A program made the position numbers and the translations under genes. Below are positions 1-15,200 of a stretch of DNA of 64,000 nucleotides, one piece after another. The notes beneath the pieces were generated by a model, which had not been told where the DNA came from, made no database searches, and saw only the letters and a program-made list of their open reading frames with translations. The DNA is from Rhabdophis nuchalis. Taxonomy: Eukaryota; Chordata; Lepidosauria; Squamata; Natricidae. Position 1 is the first letter of the stretch. Every line of letters starts with the position of its first letter. The stretch spans positions 75,974,715 to 76,038,714 of the forward strand of contig CM077646.1 of the NCBI GenBank assembly GCA_039707465.1. The letters are read 5' to 3'.

Positions 1-5
1 TAGAC

Positions 6-138
6 CAGAGCTTTCAAACTCCCGACCTGCAGGCTGGATGCATCATGTGCTGGCCACGCCCACACCTGGTTTAGCAAAGGGGGAAAAAAGTCCTGATACA
101 TTATGTGATGCTGCCGTGATGTGAATTTGACACCCCTG
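6..138. mobile_element. hAT-type MITE (GGGGTGTCAAACTC family)
   Basis: Terminal inverted repeats CAGAGCTTTCAAACTC (left) and TTTGACACCCCTG (right). The right 8-bp flank GTTTAGAC (139-146) matches the five visible bases TAGAC at 1-5, so the left target-site copy runs off the window edge. No coding capacity. Eight-base duplications are the hAT hallmark. Confidence 0.65.
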
Positions 139-184
139 GTTTAGACTAAAGCGAAAGAGTAATGAAATCTTTTTTTTCTTCTAG

Positions 185-288
185 TCCTGAAAAACTTGAT
201 GTTGAAATGGTAATGAGCTTTGAAAAATTGGCACAGAAATTGTCATCTCGTGTGTTGGCTAAAGAAACTTATTCGGGAGAAAGGGAAG
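185..288 (+). CDS. TASOR: TASOR exon (first in window)
   Basis: Acceptor is a T-rich tract ending TTCTAG, donor GTAAGT. The exon enters with one base completing a codon and leaves one base over. It encodes SPEKLDVEMVMSFEKLAQKL and onward. The exon lies just inside the left edge, so the preceding exon is outside the window. Confidence 0.85.
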
Positions 289-3200
289 GTAAGTTAAGAA
301 AAGCAAGATTTACCAATATAGTTATTCTTTTTAAAAGATTACTCATCAAATTGAAAGTTTAGAATGATTGAGCAGTATTATAATTGTTAGAACACAAATG
401 GAGAAAACGTGCAAGTAGGAGGGAGGTGTATATACCGTATTTTTCAGAGTATAAGATGCACCGGAGTATAAGACGCACCCAGGTTTTGAAGAGGCAATTT
501 TTTTTTAAAAAAGTAGGTAGTTAGATAGAGGGATAGAGAGGGAGAGAAATACAGTAGGTAGGTAGGGAGAGAGAGAGAGTAGTTAGGTAGGTAGCGAGAT
601 AAAGGGATAGAGAGAGAGAGAAATACGGTAGGTAGGTAGGGAGAGAGTATAGATACTTAGGTAGGTAGAGGGAAAGAGAGAGAAATACAGTAGATAGGTA
701 GGGAGAGAAAGAGAGAGTAGGTAGGTAGGTAGATGTTTCCAGGTGTATTTATCCATGTGCTGGAGAAGGAAATCACCAACCTGTAGCACCTAAAACTTTG
801 TTTCTGCTGGGACAGCAATTGACCAACGTAATTCTCCTCAATCACTCTAATTAAACAGCTTTCCGAAAGGGAAAAAAAGTTTTTGCACTCTAAAAACCTC
901 CCCAAAATGGCCTGTTTTTCGCAAAAATGGGCCCATTTTTTTCTAAAAGGCATGAATCGCCTTGGGGGGGGGGGTACTTGCAGAGTGCTCCTAGGGAGGC
1001 GCCCCTACTAAAAGAGCAAAAAAAACAGGTGAAAACAGATCGGGGGTTTTGTCCCAAAAATTGTATGCATAGCCTTATGGAGGCTTATAGAGGGCTGCTG
1101 GGGGCTGGGTGGGGGGAAACAGTCCATTTTGTGCTCATTTCTGCTGTCCCCAGCCCCCGGGAGCTCTTTGAAAGCCTCCATAAGGTTATGCACAGCCATT
1201 TTGGTGAAGGGGGGGGGGGGGCTTCAGGAGGCAAAAATGCTGTATTTGGTATATAAGACGCTCCCAGATTTTCAGCCTCTTTTTAGAGGAAAAAAGGTGG
1301 GTCTTATACTCTGAAAAATACAGTAACTGGTCATAAACTGGAGTTGGTGGCAAATAATTGGAGTGCTTAATGACATCCATTTGCTTAAAAAGAGATCATT
1401 GTCATTTGTAAGTATATCTAGCAAGGAAGCCTAACTGTTGCTGCTGCCAGGATTCACCGAAGATTTAACTGAAAAAAAGTATTACTTCCAAATTAGTGAA
1501 CAGGTTTTTCTTTGTTTGATTGGGGGAGGGGGGGGGAGGGAGGGGAGATGTATTTCAAATTCTAAGGGGAGTTCATTTGAAGATCAAGGGAATAGGAAAA
1601 TTCACACCATTCTCCTCACCAATTCCATTATATTTCATTATGCTATCATTTAAAATAAGACCAGATTTCAGTTTTTCAATGAGTTTTAATTTGGAGATCA
1701 GGAATCTGGTGTACTTATTTCCAGCAACAGAAAATGTTGCAGTGAGGAACAATCCAGTTAATTACAATCTTAAACCTTCTTTAGTTGTCTCTCATTGATA
1801 GCAATCAGATTAGAATATCTTCCTTACAGTTTTATGGGCTGCCATTGCTTCACTTCTAAACTCCAACCACTAGGTCAGTCCATCCAGTGTAAATCAGTAA
1901 TAACAGGAATGTGACTTATCCTTGCCTTCTATACTGTCTAGAACAGGAAAAAAAAATCAGTAGAGGACATTCCAACTGCGTGGCTTAGTATAGCATGGAA
2001 CACTTAAAAGAATATCATTTGAAACCATCAAAAAATTCCAGTTTTGGTTCAGGCTTAAAATGTTCTACATGGCTGTTTTGAACTCAAACCATTAGTAATG
2101 ACTATAGCCCACAACATCACATTAGCTAACTTTGTTATATTTGATACATTAAAAAAAATTCATGGAAGGGAACATACACAATCTCTTGTTTTCTTGTGTG
2201 GTTAGAGAAGCGAGACATGAGCCATTGTGAGCCAATATAAAATAGAAAGAACTGAACAGTTCTTTAAAAAAATGAGTCGTTTCCCATTGCTGAAGGGTAC
2301 CTTCCTTCCAGTCATATCCAAGCAGATATATTTGTTTGTTTGTTAAATTTATTCCCATAGAATTACTTATTGAGGGATGAAAGGGGAGCAAAATTATCTT
2401 ACGTGATGCTTTTTGGAGTCACTGTACTAACTTTTTCTCTCTAATGAAACGGATTATTGATAGCTATTTTTTCTGTATTCTCAGTGTTTAAGAATGGAAT
2501 GTATTGTAGTCTGTTCGAAGTTGTGGAAAAGACTAGATCAGGGAGCAATTTGGAAGGTTTACTTCAGAAGCTAGAGACAGACAACCTGGTAAGTATGGAT
2601 TCCCCCCCCCCCCCCCCTCTATAATTATACTATATGCATATTTGTAGTACTGGAAATTTCAAAACAACACAACCTGTTCTTTTTGAAATTACAACATGAA
2701 CGAAATGTGTGCTACACTTTAATTCCATTCCTAATTTAAATATCTTTTTTGTAGGTTATTTTAAAACCACTTGTAGATGGAGGACATCTCTTGCTTCTTT
2801 CTCCTTATCAAATGGCTTCCCCATATGGTATACAAATACTATGTCTTTCTTGAGCAATTGCTTTGAGTGAGTATTTTTGCTACCTTTTAACTTTTATTTT
2901 CTTTTTTATTCTCCCCTTTTATTTTTTAATCAGATAATCGAACAGGAAGGCCTCGAGTTTTGCAAGCATTGTTTCTATTTCGGAAGCCTAGAAATTTAGT
3001 GACTTCAGGTAATTTTTTAAGTATTTAATGTGGAGGTATGTCCATTGTTAATTATTGCTGTATTTCAGACACATTAACAGTAATGCAAAGTTGCAGATCC
3101 AGCCTTGGGTTATAATAAAGCCAGACTTGATTTTCATCTCTAAAGTAGTTTGGCATTTTAGTAGCCATGAGTGCTATCCTAGCAATAGGCGGAAAGCAGG

Positions 3201-6200
3201 AAATTTGTTTACTTATTATCAAAAGATTATAGCTGCAACTGCCCTCTCTTAGAATAAGTGTATTCAAAACATTTAGTATTTGAACACAGTTTTGATAAAA
3301 TTGATGGTGATAAAACCCTTGGTACTGACAGATTAGAGTAAAGAAAAAAATACTAGTCAAAACATTTTCTTATCTTTTCCTTTCTCTAAGGCCTGAGAAA
3401 AAAGTGGTGAAATCTTGAAAGAAACAAACCTAGCCTAGTTAATTCTTGTGAATATCTGTGCTTTAAATCCTGAATTGGCTGTATTTAAATGTGTCTTAAT
3501 TAGTTTGCTTTACTATAAACCAATCCCATCCTTCCTAAAGCAGCTTTCCTCTTTACGGGATTATGGGTATAATTTCCTGGCTCTGTAATTAAAGTGTTAG
3601 TGTGGTATCCTTACAATAAATCTGCAGTAAAGTCTTCCTCTTATGAGAAAAGGGGATTACTTCTTAAGATAGCTAGAATGCAGTCAATTTTGTGTGGAAC
3701 ATGTGAAGAATTAAACACTGATTCAAGAAAGAAAGGAGAGAGCCTCACCCTTTCTCCTACCTCAGATAGCAAGGAAGAACATACTATCTACAGTCTTAGC
3801 TATCAGTAAAAAGCAAAAGGGAGACAGAATCCAGGTGGGTTCAGAAGAGTGAAGAGGTAAAGTTAAAGAGAGCATTTTTTAAAGAAAAAAATATGCCTGA
3901 AATCATTGCTAACTCCGATTGACTGCCTGGAGTAGTTTCTGCAATTTTTTTGGCAAGATTTTGGAAATGTTTGCTATTGTCTGCTTCCTGGGGTGAAATG
4001 GCATGATTGACTTGAGGTCATCCAGTTGCCCTTATGCCTACTTACGGCGGACTTGGAATCATGGTCTTTTGATTTCTAGCACTGCTGCCTTACTTTCATC
4101 AATGGCTTTCTGAGTAAAATTTATTATATTAAAAATGCATACTGGAATTAAAGTGATAGACTAAATAAAGGGAATTATCACTGTGAATGATAAATTATCA
4201 TTATAAATAAATAATATCACTTCTACCATGCTTTATTTATTTATTTATTTATCAAATTTGTATACCGCCCTATCTCCCCTAGGGGACTCAGGGCGGTGCA
4301 CAGAAATATAAAAATATAAAACAATACAGTACAAAACAGTTAAAATAAATTAAATTAAGGTCTGTGCTAAAACCAATCAATTAAACTATATCCATTAAAA
4401 CTAAGCCAGGCCGGCCTCTTGAAATAGATGTGTCTTTAGTGCCCGGCGGAAGAGGCGTAGGTCCGTGATGATCCGAAGGTCGGGGGGGGGGGTAGGTCGT
4501 TCCATAAGTTTATAAAAAGAAAAAAAAAAGACATTTCAGAATTAACTCTTCTAAACTTCATGTTTAGAACAATCTCTCATGTTATTTTATAGTGCATTTT
4601 AAAAAGTCTGTATCTAAGCTTCTGCTTTAATTAATGTAATCACAGATCAAAATGCATATATTAATTAGTACAAAAGTAATTGCACAAGAGAAAATGATTC
4701 ATGAAATTGTTATCCATTTCTTCAAGGTAATATTGCTAAATTCTTGTTTAAAGTACTAAGCATACTGATGAAAAGGCCTGTTTTTCTATGCCTACCATCC
4801 TCATTATCCTTCCTGATGAACATGTGTGTAATATCTCAGGTTTTTAATCTTAAAGCACAAGCAGAATAGGAATTCCAGAATAGATCTCAAGCATGTTATG
4901 TTTCTTGTTAGTTGCTATTAAGGTAAAATGATGAGGGGAAAAATGTACGTGTTGATTCCATGAAGCAAAGGCAATATTGTGTAAGTTTATTCAAGGAATG
5001 GTGCTTACTGATCCCCCCCCCCCTTTTCCCCATTCTGAACATAGTGCAAAAAAATGATCCGAAAAATGAGAACACACCATTATTGGATGAAACCCATGAA
5101 GTTATACCAGAACTTTCAAGATTTATCCAGTCGTTGCATTATGCATATGTACATTCTCGCAAAAATTCTAAGTCTGACTTGAATATTTTGATGGAAAAAT
5201 ATATAAATGACTATTTTAAACGATACAGTAAATATAAAGAATTTGTTTTACATCAATATAAAGGAAACTTGGATGAGAAAAGATTTCTGTATCCTTGTCC
5301 TAAAAATAAATCCCATCTTGAGAGCTGTTTGAATTCCTATATTTTTGGTTCAGAAACATACCAGATTCCTATTTCTAAAGTGAAGAAAATAATGGACAGT
5401 AATAGAAAACCTCAGCAGTTCAGTCCTGTTTCAGATTATGAACCCCTGGAAGATGAACCTAATTTTACAAGAAAAAAATCTGGAAAAAGAAATGGATCAA
5501 AATATGAAAATGTAGCTGCAAAAAGAAAGTCTGCTCGCTCTGGAGGTCGTGATAGAGGAAATATTGAAGATCTGATTAATTTAATTCATTATACAAAGAA
5601 AAATGTAGATAGAGACTCTGACTCAGAAGACAGTAGAAATGAAAGCAGACGGAAACGAAAATGTGAAAGTAAAGGAGAGAGTCCACAAAAACAGTTAAAA
5701 ATGAGCAATACTTTAGAAAACTATGAAGGTAAGAACCTCTGTATTAACTGTAGAGTTTAGTTAAATAAATATAAATGTAGCTCATTGTTATAGCATGTTT
5801 CTTAATGCAAATAAAAACTTGCTCATATTGAATGTTTGCATTTTACATTTATACAGTTTTATTGCTTATATTAGTTACAAATTCAGCATTTTTGTTATGC
5901 GCTTAGCATCAAACATATTCTATCAGTTTTTGTGGGTATGAAACTTTGCAGTGCAGAAGATTGAAGTCCCTGACATTTAAGTAAGTAAAAATCTACAATT
6001 CCTGTGTATTGCCTGAAAATACCCATATACTGGCAATAATAAACTATTATTTTGTGACTGTTGCCTTTCGGAGATTTTGTTTTGATTTCCAAGTCTAGTC
6101 AGCAAATGTGAGATTTCCTGGTGGTCTCTCCTTGGGTACTTACCCAGGTCAGATTTTTCAGGCTTGGCTATTCATTAAAAATACCCAAGTAAGGTGTTGG

Positions 6201-9200
6201 ACTTGAGGATCGGTATAAATGTAACTGTGATATTTTATACAAAGAGCACATCCATTTTTGCCATTGAACACTTTTTTCACTAGGCTCAAAATGTAGAATA
6301 TTAGAAATATTTTTCCTTGTATGTATCATATCTATCAATTGATGAATGGATAGTCAAAAGTTTTTAGCATAATATTTATCTTTTCTGTATATTTCTATCC
6401 CTACCCCAGCTGGATTGCTACATGACAGAGCACCACAATCACTTCTTTCAATGATAGCTGATCTCGGTGGGCGTGATACTGATTTAAGACAACAGAACGT
6501 TGCTGATCCTCCAATTGCTGACCTATCTGGTGTTTTGAAATTACTTTCAGAAGTGCTTACTAATACGGATTTTCAAACAGCAAGATTGCTTAAACAGGCT
6601 TCACTAGAAAATTATTCAAAGCAAACAACTGAATACAATCCCATTCCACCAAAGATCAAGGAAGAACCCGAGCTTCCTAACACTACACATGAAAATACTC
6701 AATTCAAGGATCCCCAAAGCCCAATCATGCTAGAAAAAAGTGCAACATGTTTGCCCAATTCTCTTGATGCCTCCACTATTGAAATGGATCCAGATCATAT
6801 ACTACCATTAAAAGTAAGAATGTTTCTATTTTGCAAATCTGTTGCAATTTAATATTAAGAGCAATTTAAAGGTCTCACAATTAACAAAATCAGGGCAGAT
6901 CAGATTAGTGAAGTTTAAGATAATTGTGTATCATGAAACTTTGCTATATTGAACAGTTGTGTTATACTTGTTAATGCTATTTTCAGTGGGAAAATCTAAC
7001 TCGACTGGAGAAAAGTTAGTAACATAGCTCTTTTTCTATATAAGTACATGCATATGTTTGCGTTCAAGTCACTGTTGATTCCTAGCACTGTCTGGACAAG
7101 TCACTTGCAGTTTTCTTGACAATGTTTCAGAAGTAGTTGCCATTGCCTGCTTTCTAGGACTAAGAGAGTGACTGGCCCAAAGTCATCCAGGTGGTTTTGT
7201 GCCTAAGGCCGGACTAGACCTCATGGTCTCCCATGATCTAGCCTGAGGCCTTATCCACTACATCAGACTGGCTGTCCATATGGTAGTGTAGTTGTACCAC
7301 TGAGTCTCTTGTTACTACTTCAGTCTTGGCGCCTAGAAACATAAATGAATGTTATTGTTTCTTTTTGGTGGAGTTTTCCAAAAGAGCAGAATTCCTTTAA
7401 GAAGGGTTGTATTTGAATTGAAGATAGATAAGTTTAGGTAGGTCTATGGAAGATATCTGTCAAAAATCCTGGTGATTCATTGTCAGTCCTGTATGGAAGT
7501 AGACGAATCAATAATCTAATTCGGTATAAAGTACTTCCTGTATTTTTCTTGAATGCTCAGTACATGAGCATATTTGTCAGGAGTAGATTTAAAGTAGTGA
7601 GCATCTAGAGAAGGTGACAAAATAGGCACAAACAAACATTTGACTAGGGCTTCTTATCTGGTTTACTATGCTTGTCATGTATTGGCAATTTGAGAGTGGA
7701 AGATGACTTTTTTAAAAGTTGTACTGTTTGTGACTGCTGTTTGTGTTGGTTGTTCAGTCGGTAATTGGGAGGGCTTCATTGGAAGAGATCAAGAGATAAA
7801 ATTGATCTTGGGAGCCTGGGAAGGGTTACTTCCTCTAGAATTGCTTCTTTCCAGCTGAAACAAAACTACACTTCCAGCTGAAATATATCTTATATAGTAA
7901 ATAACATAAAAAGTATTGCTGGCAGTGTCACCAGGCAACCGTGACAATTGCTTTTCTTTCCTGTCTGAAAGTGATGTGTGTGAATAAATCTGTTAATTCA
8001 AATTGTTGTACTTGACTATCCTGAAAATAAGAGCCACAGTAAATACAGATAGGGATATCACATTAGTGCTTAATTGATGATTTAAATTAATATAATACAA
8101 AAAAGTTTTAGTTTTTGAAGACTGTATATTGAAATGATTAAAATAAACAGTGCTAACATATTTTGTGTGGTGTATGTGTGAATAAATATTCTCATGGACG
8201 TACATGGACACAAACACATGCCTTTACCATCTGCTATATTAATATACAGAGCACCACATAATTAACAATTGAAATACTATGTATTTATTTAGGAAACAAG
8301 CACAGGAAGCATAAGTAGCTTTGATGGTTGCACTAGTCCCTGTCCTAGCACACCCCTTGAACAGAATTATCATAGACAACGTTCCAACTCAAACAATTCT
8401 GAAGCAACTGAAATACATTGGAAACTGATTCCCATCACAGGTGAGTAATAAGATAAGTATAAAGTTCAAATATTTGTACCTTTTTGATATTCAGTTATAA
8501 ATATCACAGAGGATAAGGAATGTTTTTAATATATTTACATCCAGGCTATTCAATTAGTTCATGACTGTTTACAACAGGCTGATCTCAACTTCTGTTAGTG
8601 GAGACTTTATTTTGAGTCCTTTGTTTATATTGTTGGTTCTTGGAAACATGTTTTTAAATATACTGTTTTGAATTTAGCTAAGGTGCTCTGCAGCATTCAG
8701 TTGAGATTGAACAGTGGAATTCTAGGATTGAAGAAGACACTCAGGTTATGAATCTGTCCTTTCATTGTATTAAAGCAGGAATCGCTAGCAGCCTCCAGGG
8801 GCACGGCTCCACAAGTGCCCGGCTGTGAGATCCTTTTTCTTAGGTTGGGCTCAAGGGATCAGGTGGGATTACTTTTGCTGTACCAGCCTCCCCTGTTGTG
8901 TGACAGCTTCCCTACCCGGGCTCCTGGACCTTGCCGCCGGACTGGCGGTGGAATTCCCCAAACCTATAGTTCTGAGGGACTACAATCTGCTATCCCTGGG
9001 GGCGGGATCAGAGGTAGCCTGAGATTTCATAAAAACCATGATTTCCATGGGTCTGTCCCAGGTCATCCAGTGCCCGACTTGGAATAGTGATCACACACTC
9101 AATTTGGTGCTTTTGTCGGAGTAGTGCCCTATGTGACCGGCAGCTGGTGGACTTGTCCCTCTGTCATGGTCAGATTACAGTCTGGTGACAATGAGTTTCT

Positions 9201-12200
9201 CAAGAGCTGTACATCGCCTGTCTGCCCTTCGCCCCCCCCCCCGGCCCGGCAGGGGGGCAGGACCTATTAGATTGGTCCACCCCTGTCGATTAATGGACCC
9301 TGATGGGTTCCAGAAGGACCTGGGGGTTATAACTACAGATCTGCTGCGCAGTCCAGCCGAGCTCTTAGTCACTGGAATAGGAAGATGACTGAGGCTGCGG
9401 ATAAGATTGCACCCATTTGACCTATCCTCACCCGTAGACCCCTCTGCCCTCCATGATATACAGAGGAAATGAGAGGGATGAAACAGATGAGACGTTTAGA
9501 GCGCTGCTGGCGGAAGACAAGGGAATGAAGTCAAGCTGCTATTAAGGATGAAGTCAAGATAGGCTATTAAGGCCTATCTCATGGTGATTCGTGCGACAAA
9601 GTGTAAATACTTCTCTGCACTAATTGAATCTGCAGATAATCGCCCAGCGGCCCTCTTTAAGGTGAGCCACCTGCTCCTGGGGAAGAAGGAGGTTTGAGAT
9701 CCACTTGAAGGGTCACTCAGGAATTTGCAGATTTTATGAAAGACAAAATCGCTCGACTTCATTCCCACATGGTTGCTTGTCTAGTGGAAGTCCCTGAGGC
9801 AGGTTCTTACCCTGTTATCTGGGAACAATTTAACCCTTTTGCTCCTGAGAAAGTGGACAGGATCCTAGGGAGTATGCATGCAAGCACGTGTGTTTTAGAC
9901 CCATGTCCCTCTTGGCTTGTGAAAGCTTCCTAGGAGGTGACAGTCAGGTGAACTCTGCCAGTGATTAATGCTTCCCTACAGGAGGGAATAGTGCCCCAGC
10001 ACTTTATTTTATTTTATTTTTTTATTAAATTTATACCCCGCCCTTCTCCAGACGGACTTTAAGGAAGCTGTGGTCTGCCCTCTTCTTAAGAAACTATTGT
10101 TAGATTCCACCCAGCTGGATAATTTCTGACCTGTTTCCAATCTTTCCTTTTTGAGGAAGGTGGTTGAGAAAGTGGTTGTGTGGCAGCTCCAGAGCTTTCT
10201 GGATGAAAAAGATTATCTAAACCCCTACCAGTCAGGATTAAAGCCTGTATATGGGAAAGAAACAGCATTGGTCATGTTTTTGGATGATGGGGGTAGTGCA
10301 TCCATCCTTGCTCTACTTGACCTCTCAGCACCTTTTGATACCATCAACCATGGTATTTTTCTGGAGTGGCTTCGGAGGATGGGAGTGGGGACCCTGTGCT
10401 ATCCCGGTTCACTTCCTTCCTCTGCAGCTGCTCTCAATCAGTGTTGATAGGAGGGGAGAGATCTAGCCCTCACCCACTGCTTTGCACTGTTCCACAGGGT
10501 TTGATACTGTCTCCGCTCCTGTTCAACGTTTATATGAAGTTACTGGGTGAGATTATCCGCCACCATGGACTGAGGTATCATCAATATGTCTCAGCCCATG
10601 GTGAGTTAAGTGATGCCGTGTCCTCCCTCCCGCAGTGCCTAGAGACTGTTAGGGGCTGGATGGGGAGCAACAGGTTAAAATTAAACCCTGACAAAACGGA
10701 GTGGCTTTGGGTTTGGGGTTCTTTGGCCCGTGGAGAATTGCCACCTTTGGTCTTGGATGGGGTGCCACTGCCCCAAACATGCCCTGTGCATAATCTGGGG
10801 GGTTCTCCTGGACTCATGACTCCTGCTTGAAGAACAGATGGCAGCTGTGGCCAGGAGGGCCTTTGTGCAACTGCGGGTTGTGGCCAGTTATGCCCTTTCC
10901 TGATCAATAATCTCCACTCACGGTCACTCATGCCCTAGTCACTTCCCATCTTGACTATTGCAATGCGTCTTTGAAGAACATCTGGAAGCTCCAGTTGGTG
11001 CAAAATGCAGCAGCCTACATGGTTTTGTGCAGATCTCGATATGCACATGTATTGCCTCTCCTGCTGGAGCTGCATTGGTTGCCAATTTACTTCTAGGTGC
11101 AATTCAAGCTGCTGGTTGTCACCTTTAAAGCCCTTCATGGCTTGAGACCAGGTTTCTTAGGGACTGTCTCTTGCCAGCCACATCTACCTGACCCAGCAGG
11201 GAGAAAGCGGGGAGGCAAGGAATGTTGTGGATCCCATCTCCTAGGGAGATAAATCTGGTGGGACCCAGAAGAAATGACTTCTCCGTGCTGGCTCCCTCTC
11301 TCTGGAACATAATCCTTCCAGAAATTAGAATGGCCTCCACTCTAACACTCTTCTGGAAGGTGTTGAAGATCTGGTTCCGCCAGCAGGCCTGGAGAACGCA
11401 GAGCAGGATGGAGGCTGGAACTCATTAAATGGGTTGTATGATGTGTTGTTGCAGGGGACAGGGGGTTATTTTATTAGATATGATTCTCTTTTATTTTATT
11501 GCTTTTTATATATTTTTATATTTTTTTGATCTTTATTTTTTTTATTTTATTTTTATATAAACAATACATTTCCCATCAGTGTGCTGTCTGGGTGCAAATA
11601 TTTTGTGTCTACATTTTAATTTTACAATCATATTGATTATTTAATCTGTTCTTAACTTAATTGATACTTTTATATTCTTGCAAGCTGCCTTGAGTCGCCA
11701 TGTGCGAATAGGCGGCAATATAAATCTAAATAAATAGCTAGCTTTTATGTTGGATTTAATATATTGTTTGGAGGTTAATAATTGTATTTTGGTATTTATT
11801 TTCTTGCTCTAAAGATGGTCAGCTGTAACATAACATGGTGTTACAAGTGACAAGAACCAACATGAGTGTATATGCAACTAGTTACATACAGAATTTATTA
11901 AAAAATGAAAAAAGTTACATAGTTTCTAGGAGTGTGGTGGTTCTATTCCAAAAGAAAAAACTGGATTATGTGGCAAGTTAATGACTAGCTTGTTTTAATT
12001 ATTTTCCTTTAAAATGAAATTGAGCAAATACTTCTATTACTGGTGGGGCAATTTGTCATAGAGTAGCCATTTTGAATATAATTGACTGCATTTCTTTACT
12101 AGATAGTTTTTGTGATCACTACATAGCATACATGTGTACATATTTAAGATAATGGGGGAACTTGGCAGAATATTTATAGATAAATTCTGTTCCAATAATG

Positions 12201-15200
12201 TTGTAAACACTATATTGAATTCAGATTGCCAATAGAAACTTCTGACTCTAAAAATGTTTAAAACATGAGATTTCTCTCATTAGCAGTTCATTTTAACTTT
12301 TTTTTAAAAAATCCAGACCTATGTAAAATCATGGTTATGCTACTTTATGCAAAGAAAAACGATATGAATTCTTCTGAGGCTAATTTCTCAAGGGTTCTTT
12401 TTAAAATGCAATTTGTTCAACAGGATGGCTTTAAAAAAATTGCTGCATCACATTAATTCATTTGAAGCCCAGTTTTCTTCTAAAACACTACATTGCTACT
12501 AAGAGATAAAACTTAGCACTGTATTGTGCTATTTCTGGATCTACTTGCTTTTAGTGGTAATTTCCATATTTATTTTTATGGACTAAATGAAAACTATCTT
12601 TTTAATGAAAAATGTGAAATTATTGAAGTAATATGGGTGAGAAAGCAGCAGTAGCATGGTTGGGTAGCTCAAGCCTCTAGTACATCAGCTATGATTAAAA
12701 CAGGAATTTCTAGCCTGCTGGTTCTTGCAGTGTTTACAGATATAATAAATTCTGGAATTAAAATCTTGAATGAAAAAAATTCCATGAGATCCAAAGATAC
12801 TTGAAATTAATAACATTACTTTTATATTTTCTGATATGAGCGAATGGCTAATTATTTAAATTGATTTATAGAACAAAAAAGTATGAAAGGATGTACTTTA
12901 TATATATATATATATTGAGAAACTCTAAACTTGCTAACTGCTGCTCTCCCTCAGGAGGGGTAGGAAGAGTTCCTGAGGATCAACTGAGAAAGCTTGGAGA
13001 TAACCAAACAGGTGAGAAGGATGGTCTTTACTGCATATGCCCATCGCTATCCAGGTAGCTGAAAAAGAAGCCTGTTCTCAACATTAAGTTTTCGGAAGAC
13101 TGAAAACCAACCAACCAGTTAAACACATAATTGGGAAATTAATCCACTGAAGCAAGTATATTCGGAGTTTGAAACTTGAGAAATGCAGCCCACTTAAAAT
13201 ATCCATGCTCATTCTTGCACTTGTGACACGTTTCTTCATTGTAGAAGTTGCAATGGTCCCATCTAAAAAAAGTATTTTGATTGTATAGTTTTGGAGGTTA
13301 TGAGGGGATTGCAAAGGCTTTTAGTACATATAGACAGAGATACTTTTTATCTGTCCTGAAACTCTCAGCCTTTAGAGATATCAACTACAGGTATTCCTTG
13401 ACTTACAACTGGAATTATGTTTGGAAGGAGGTCACCACATGTCCCTGCCTGATTTTATGACTTTTTTTGCGATTGTTAAGTGACCATTATTGTCATTAAA
13501 CAAATCCATTATACTCAATGGGCATTTTTTGCTGGAAACCAAAAATAAACTCGGGAAACTGGCAAAAAAAAATACTGAAAATTGTGGTCATGGGACCTCA
13601 GGTTGCTGCTATCATCTAAATGTGAGTTGGTTACCAAATGCTAAAAATGTGATCATATAACCGTCGGTGTGTGTGCATATGTAGCTCTATGAAACGGTGG
13701 CTAAGTCACCAATGTTAAGTGAGACCTACTTGCACAAGTTACAAGTTTATGCAGAAGGGAGAGAATTTTGTTTTGATCCTCATAGGGACATCTAGCCATT
13801 TGTTCCTTTCTATTTACTTCTGCTCTAACAGACCAGAGACTCGCAGCCCCGAAGTTGGGGACACCTTCTGTACAATATCTTTCTTCAGATGCAGTATTCT
13901 GTTTGGAATTGTATATAATGCTCTAAGTGTAGATGTTCATAAGAGACTTACTGTATTAAACATTTATGTTTAATTTGTAATGTTTCCAAACTTAGAGTTG
14001 TTTTATTGATAGCACCCACACTCTAGGACAGGGGTGTCAAACTCAAGGCCCGTGAGCCGGATGCAGCACGCAGGATGCTTAAATCTGCAGGGCCGGCCTG
14101 TAAATAGCAAAGGACTGGCAAAGTGTAGCAGGAGGCATTGTCTCGTGTGTGTCCCCCCCGCCCACCACCCCCCTGCCTCAGCCCACGGAGAACTATGCTG
14201 ATTTGGTCCTTGAAGAAATCTAGTTTGACACCCCTGCTGTAGGATGAAATTTTCTTTTAAGTTATCTTCCATTGATCCAACTTACCTTAACTGATCAGTT
14301 ACTGGCAGCCCAGATTCATTATGCCATTATTTTTATATATGTGAAGTTTGCAATGTTTCTCCGTATGTGTCTGGATGTTTGTGTCTGCACCATTTGCTGA
14401 AGACTACCTGTACTGGCTGCTGGAAATACATTATTAAGTTTGTCCCTGGAAATTTTATAAGAACTTTTGGTTTTTGAAAATAGATTCTTGTCATGATCTG
14501 TTAAGTTAATAATCATAAAGTTAAAGGAAAATTTGTTGAAATAGCAAAAAACCATTTGCATGTGCAAAAATTAACTTGATCTGGAAGCATCTTAATGGAA
14601 AATTCCATTTGAATGCTTATGCAGCATGTATGTTTGTACTATGTCATACTAGTTTTAATTAAGTTTATAGTATTTATTTTTGCATGTAAATTTACTGCTT
14701 TTTTTACTATTAAGTGCTACTATTGGGCTATCCTAAAATATTTAGCTCAACACCTGAGAATTGATTATCAGTTTTCCCCAAAGTACTCTTGGAGAGAAGC
14801 TTCCATTGAGAAGTACTTTTGGCAACTTCTGAAGGTCTAATAGTATGCTCCATGGGACATAATAAGTAGAACTATTTCCTCTTTCCATTTTTGCAAATCA
14901 ACAAGCAGTACTTCTTCTAGAAAGCAACAATAAGATGTTCTTATCTTTCAAATTAAATTTGGAAAGTTGCTTTCTTTTTCCCTTTCTCTGCAAAATAGTT
15001 AAGTAAAATAAATCCCTCATCTCCTCATGGTGCTGAGAAAATGCAGATAACCTAGGTGCTTTAATTCTTTACTCTCCGTTAGTATAAAAATTGGCAACTT
15101 TATGCACTGAGAGTTTTATATTTTTATGTATTTTTCTTTTTGGGGTTTTTAAAAGTAATTTGTTCTAAACTAACTGATAAATACATTAAACATCAAATGA

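Noticed and set aside
583..953. Open frames over the GTAG/GAGA array
   Set aside because: Simple-repeat translation (LPTYLLSLSL and the like) without biological meaning.
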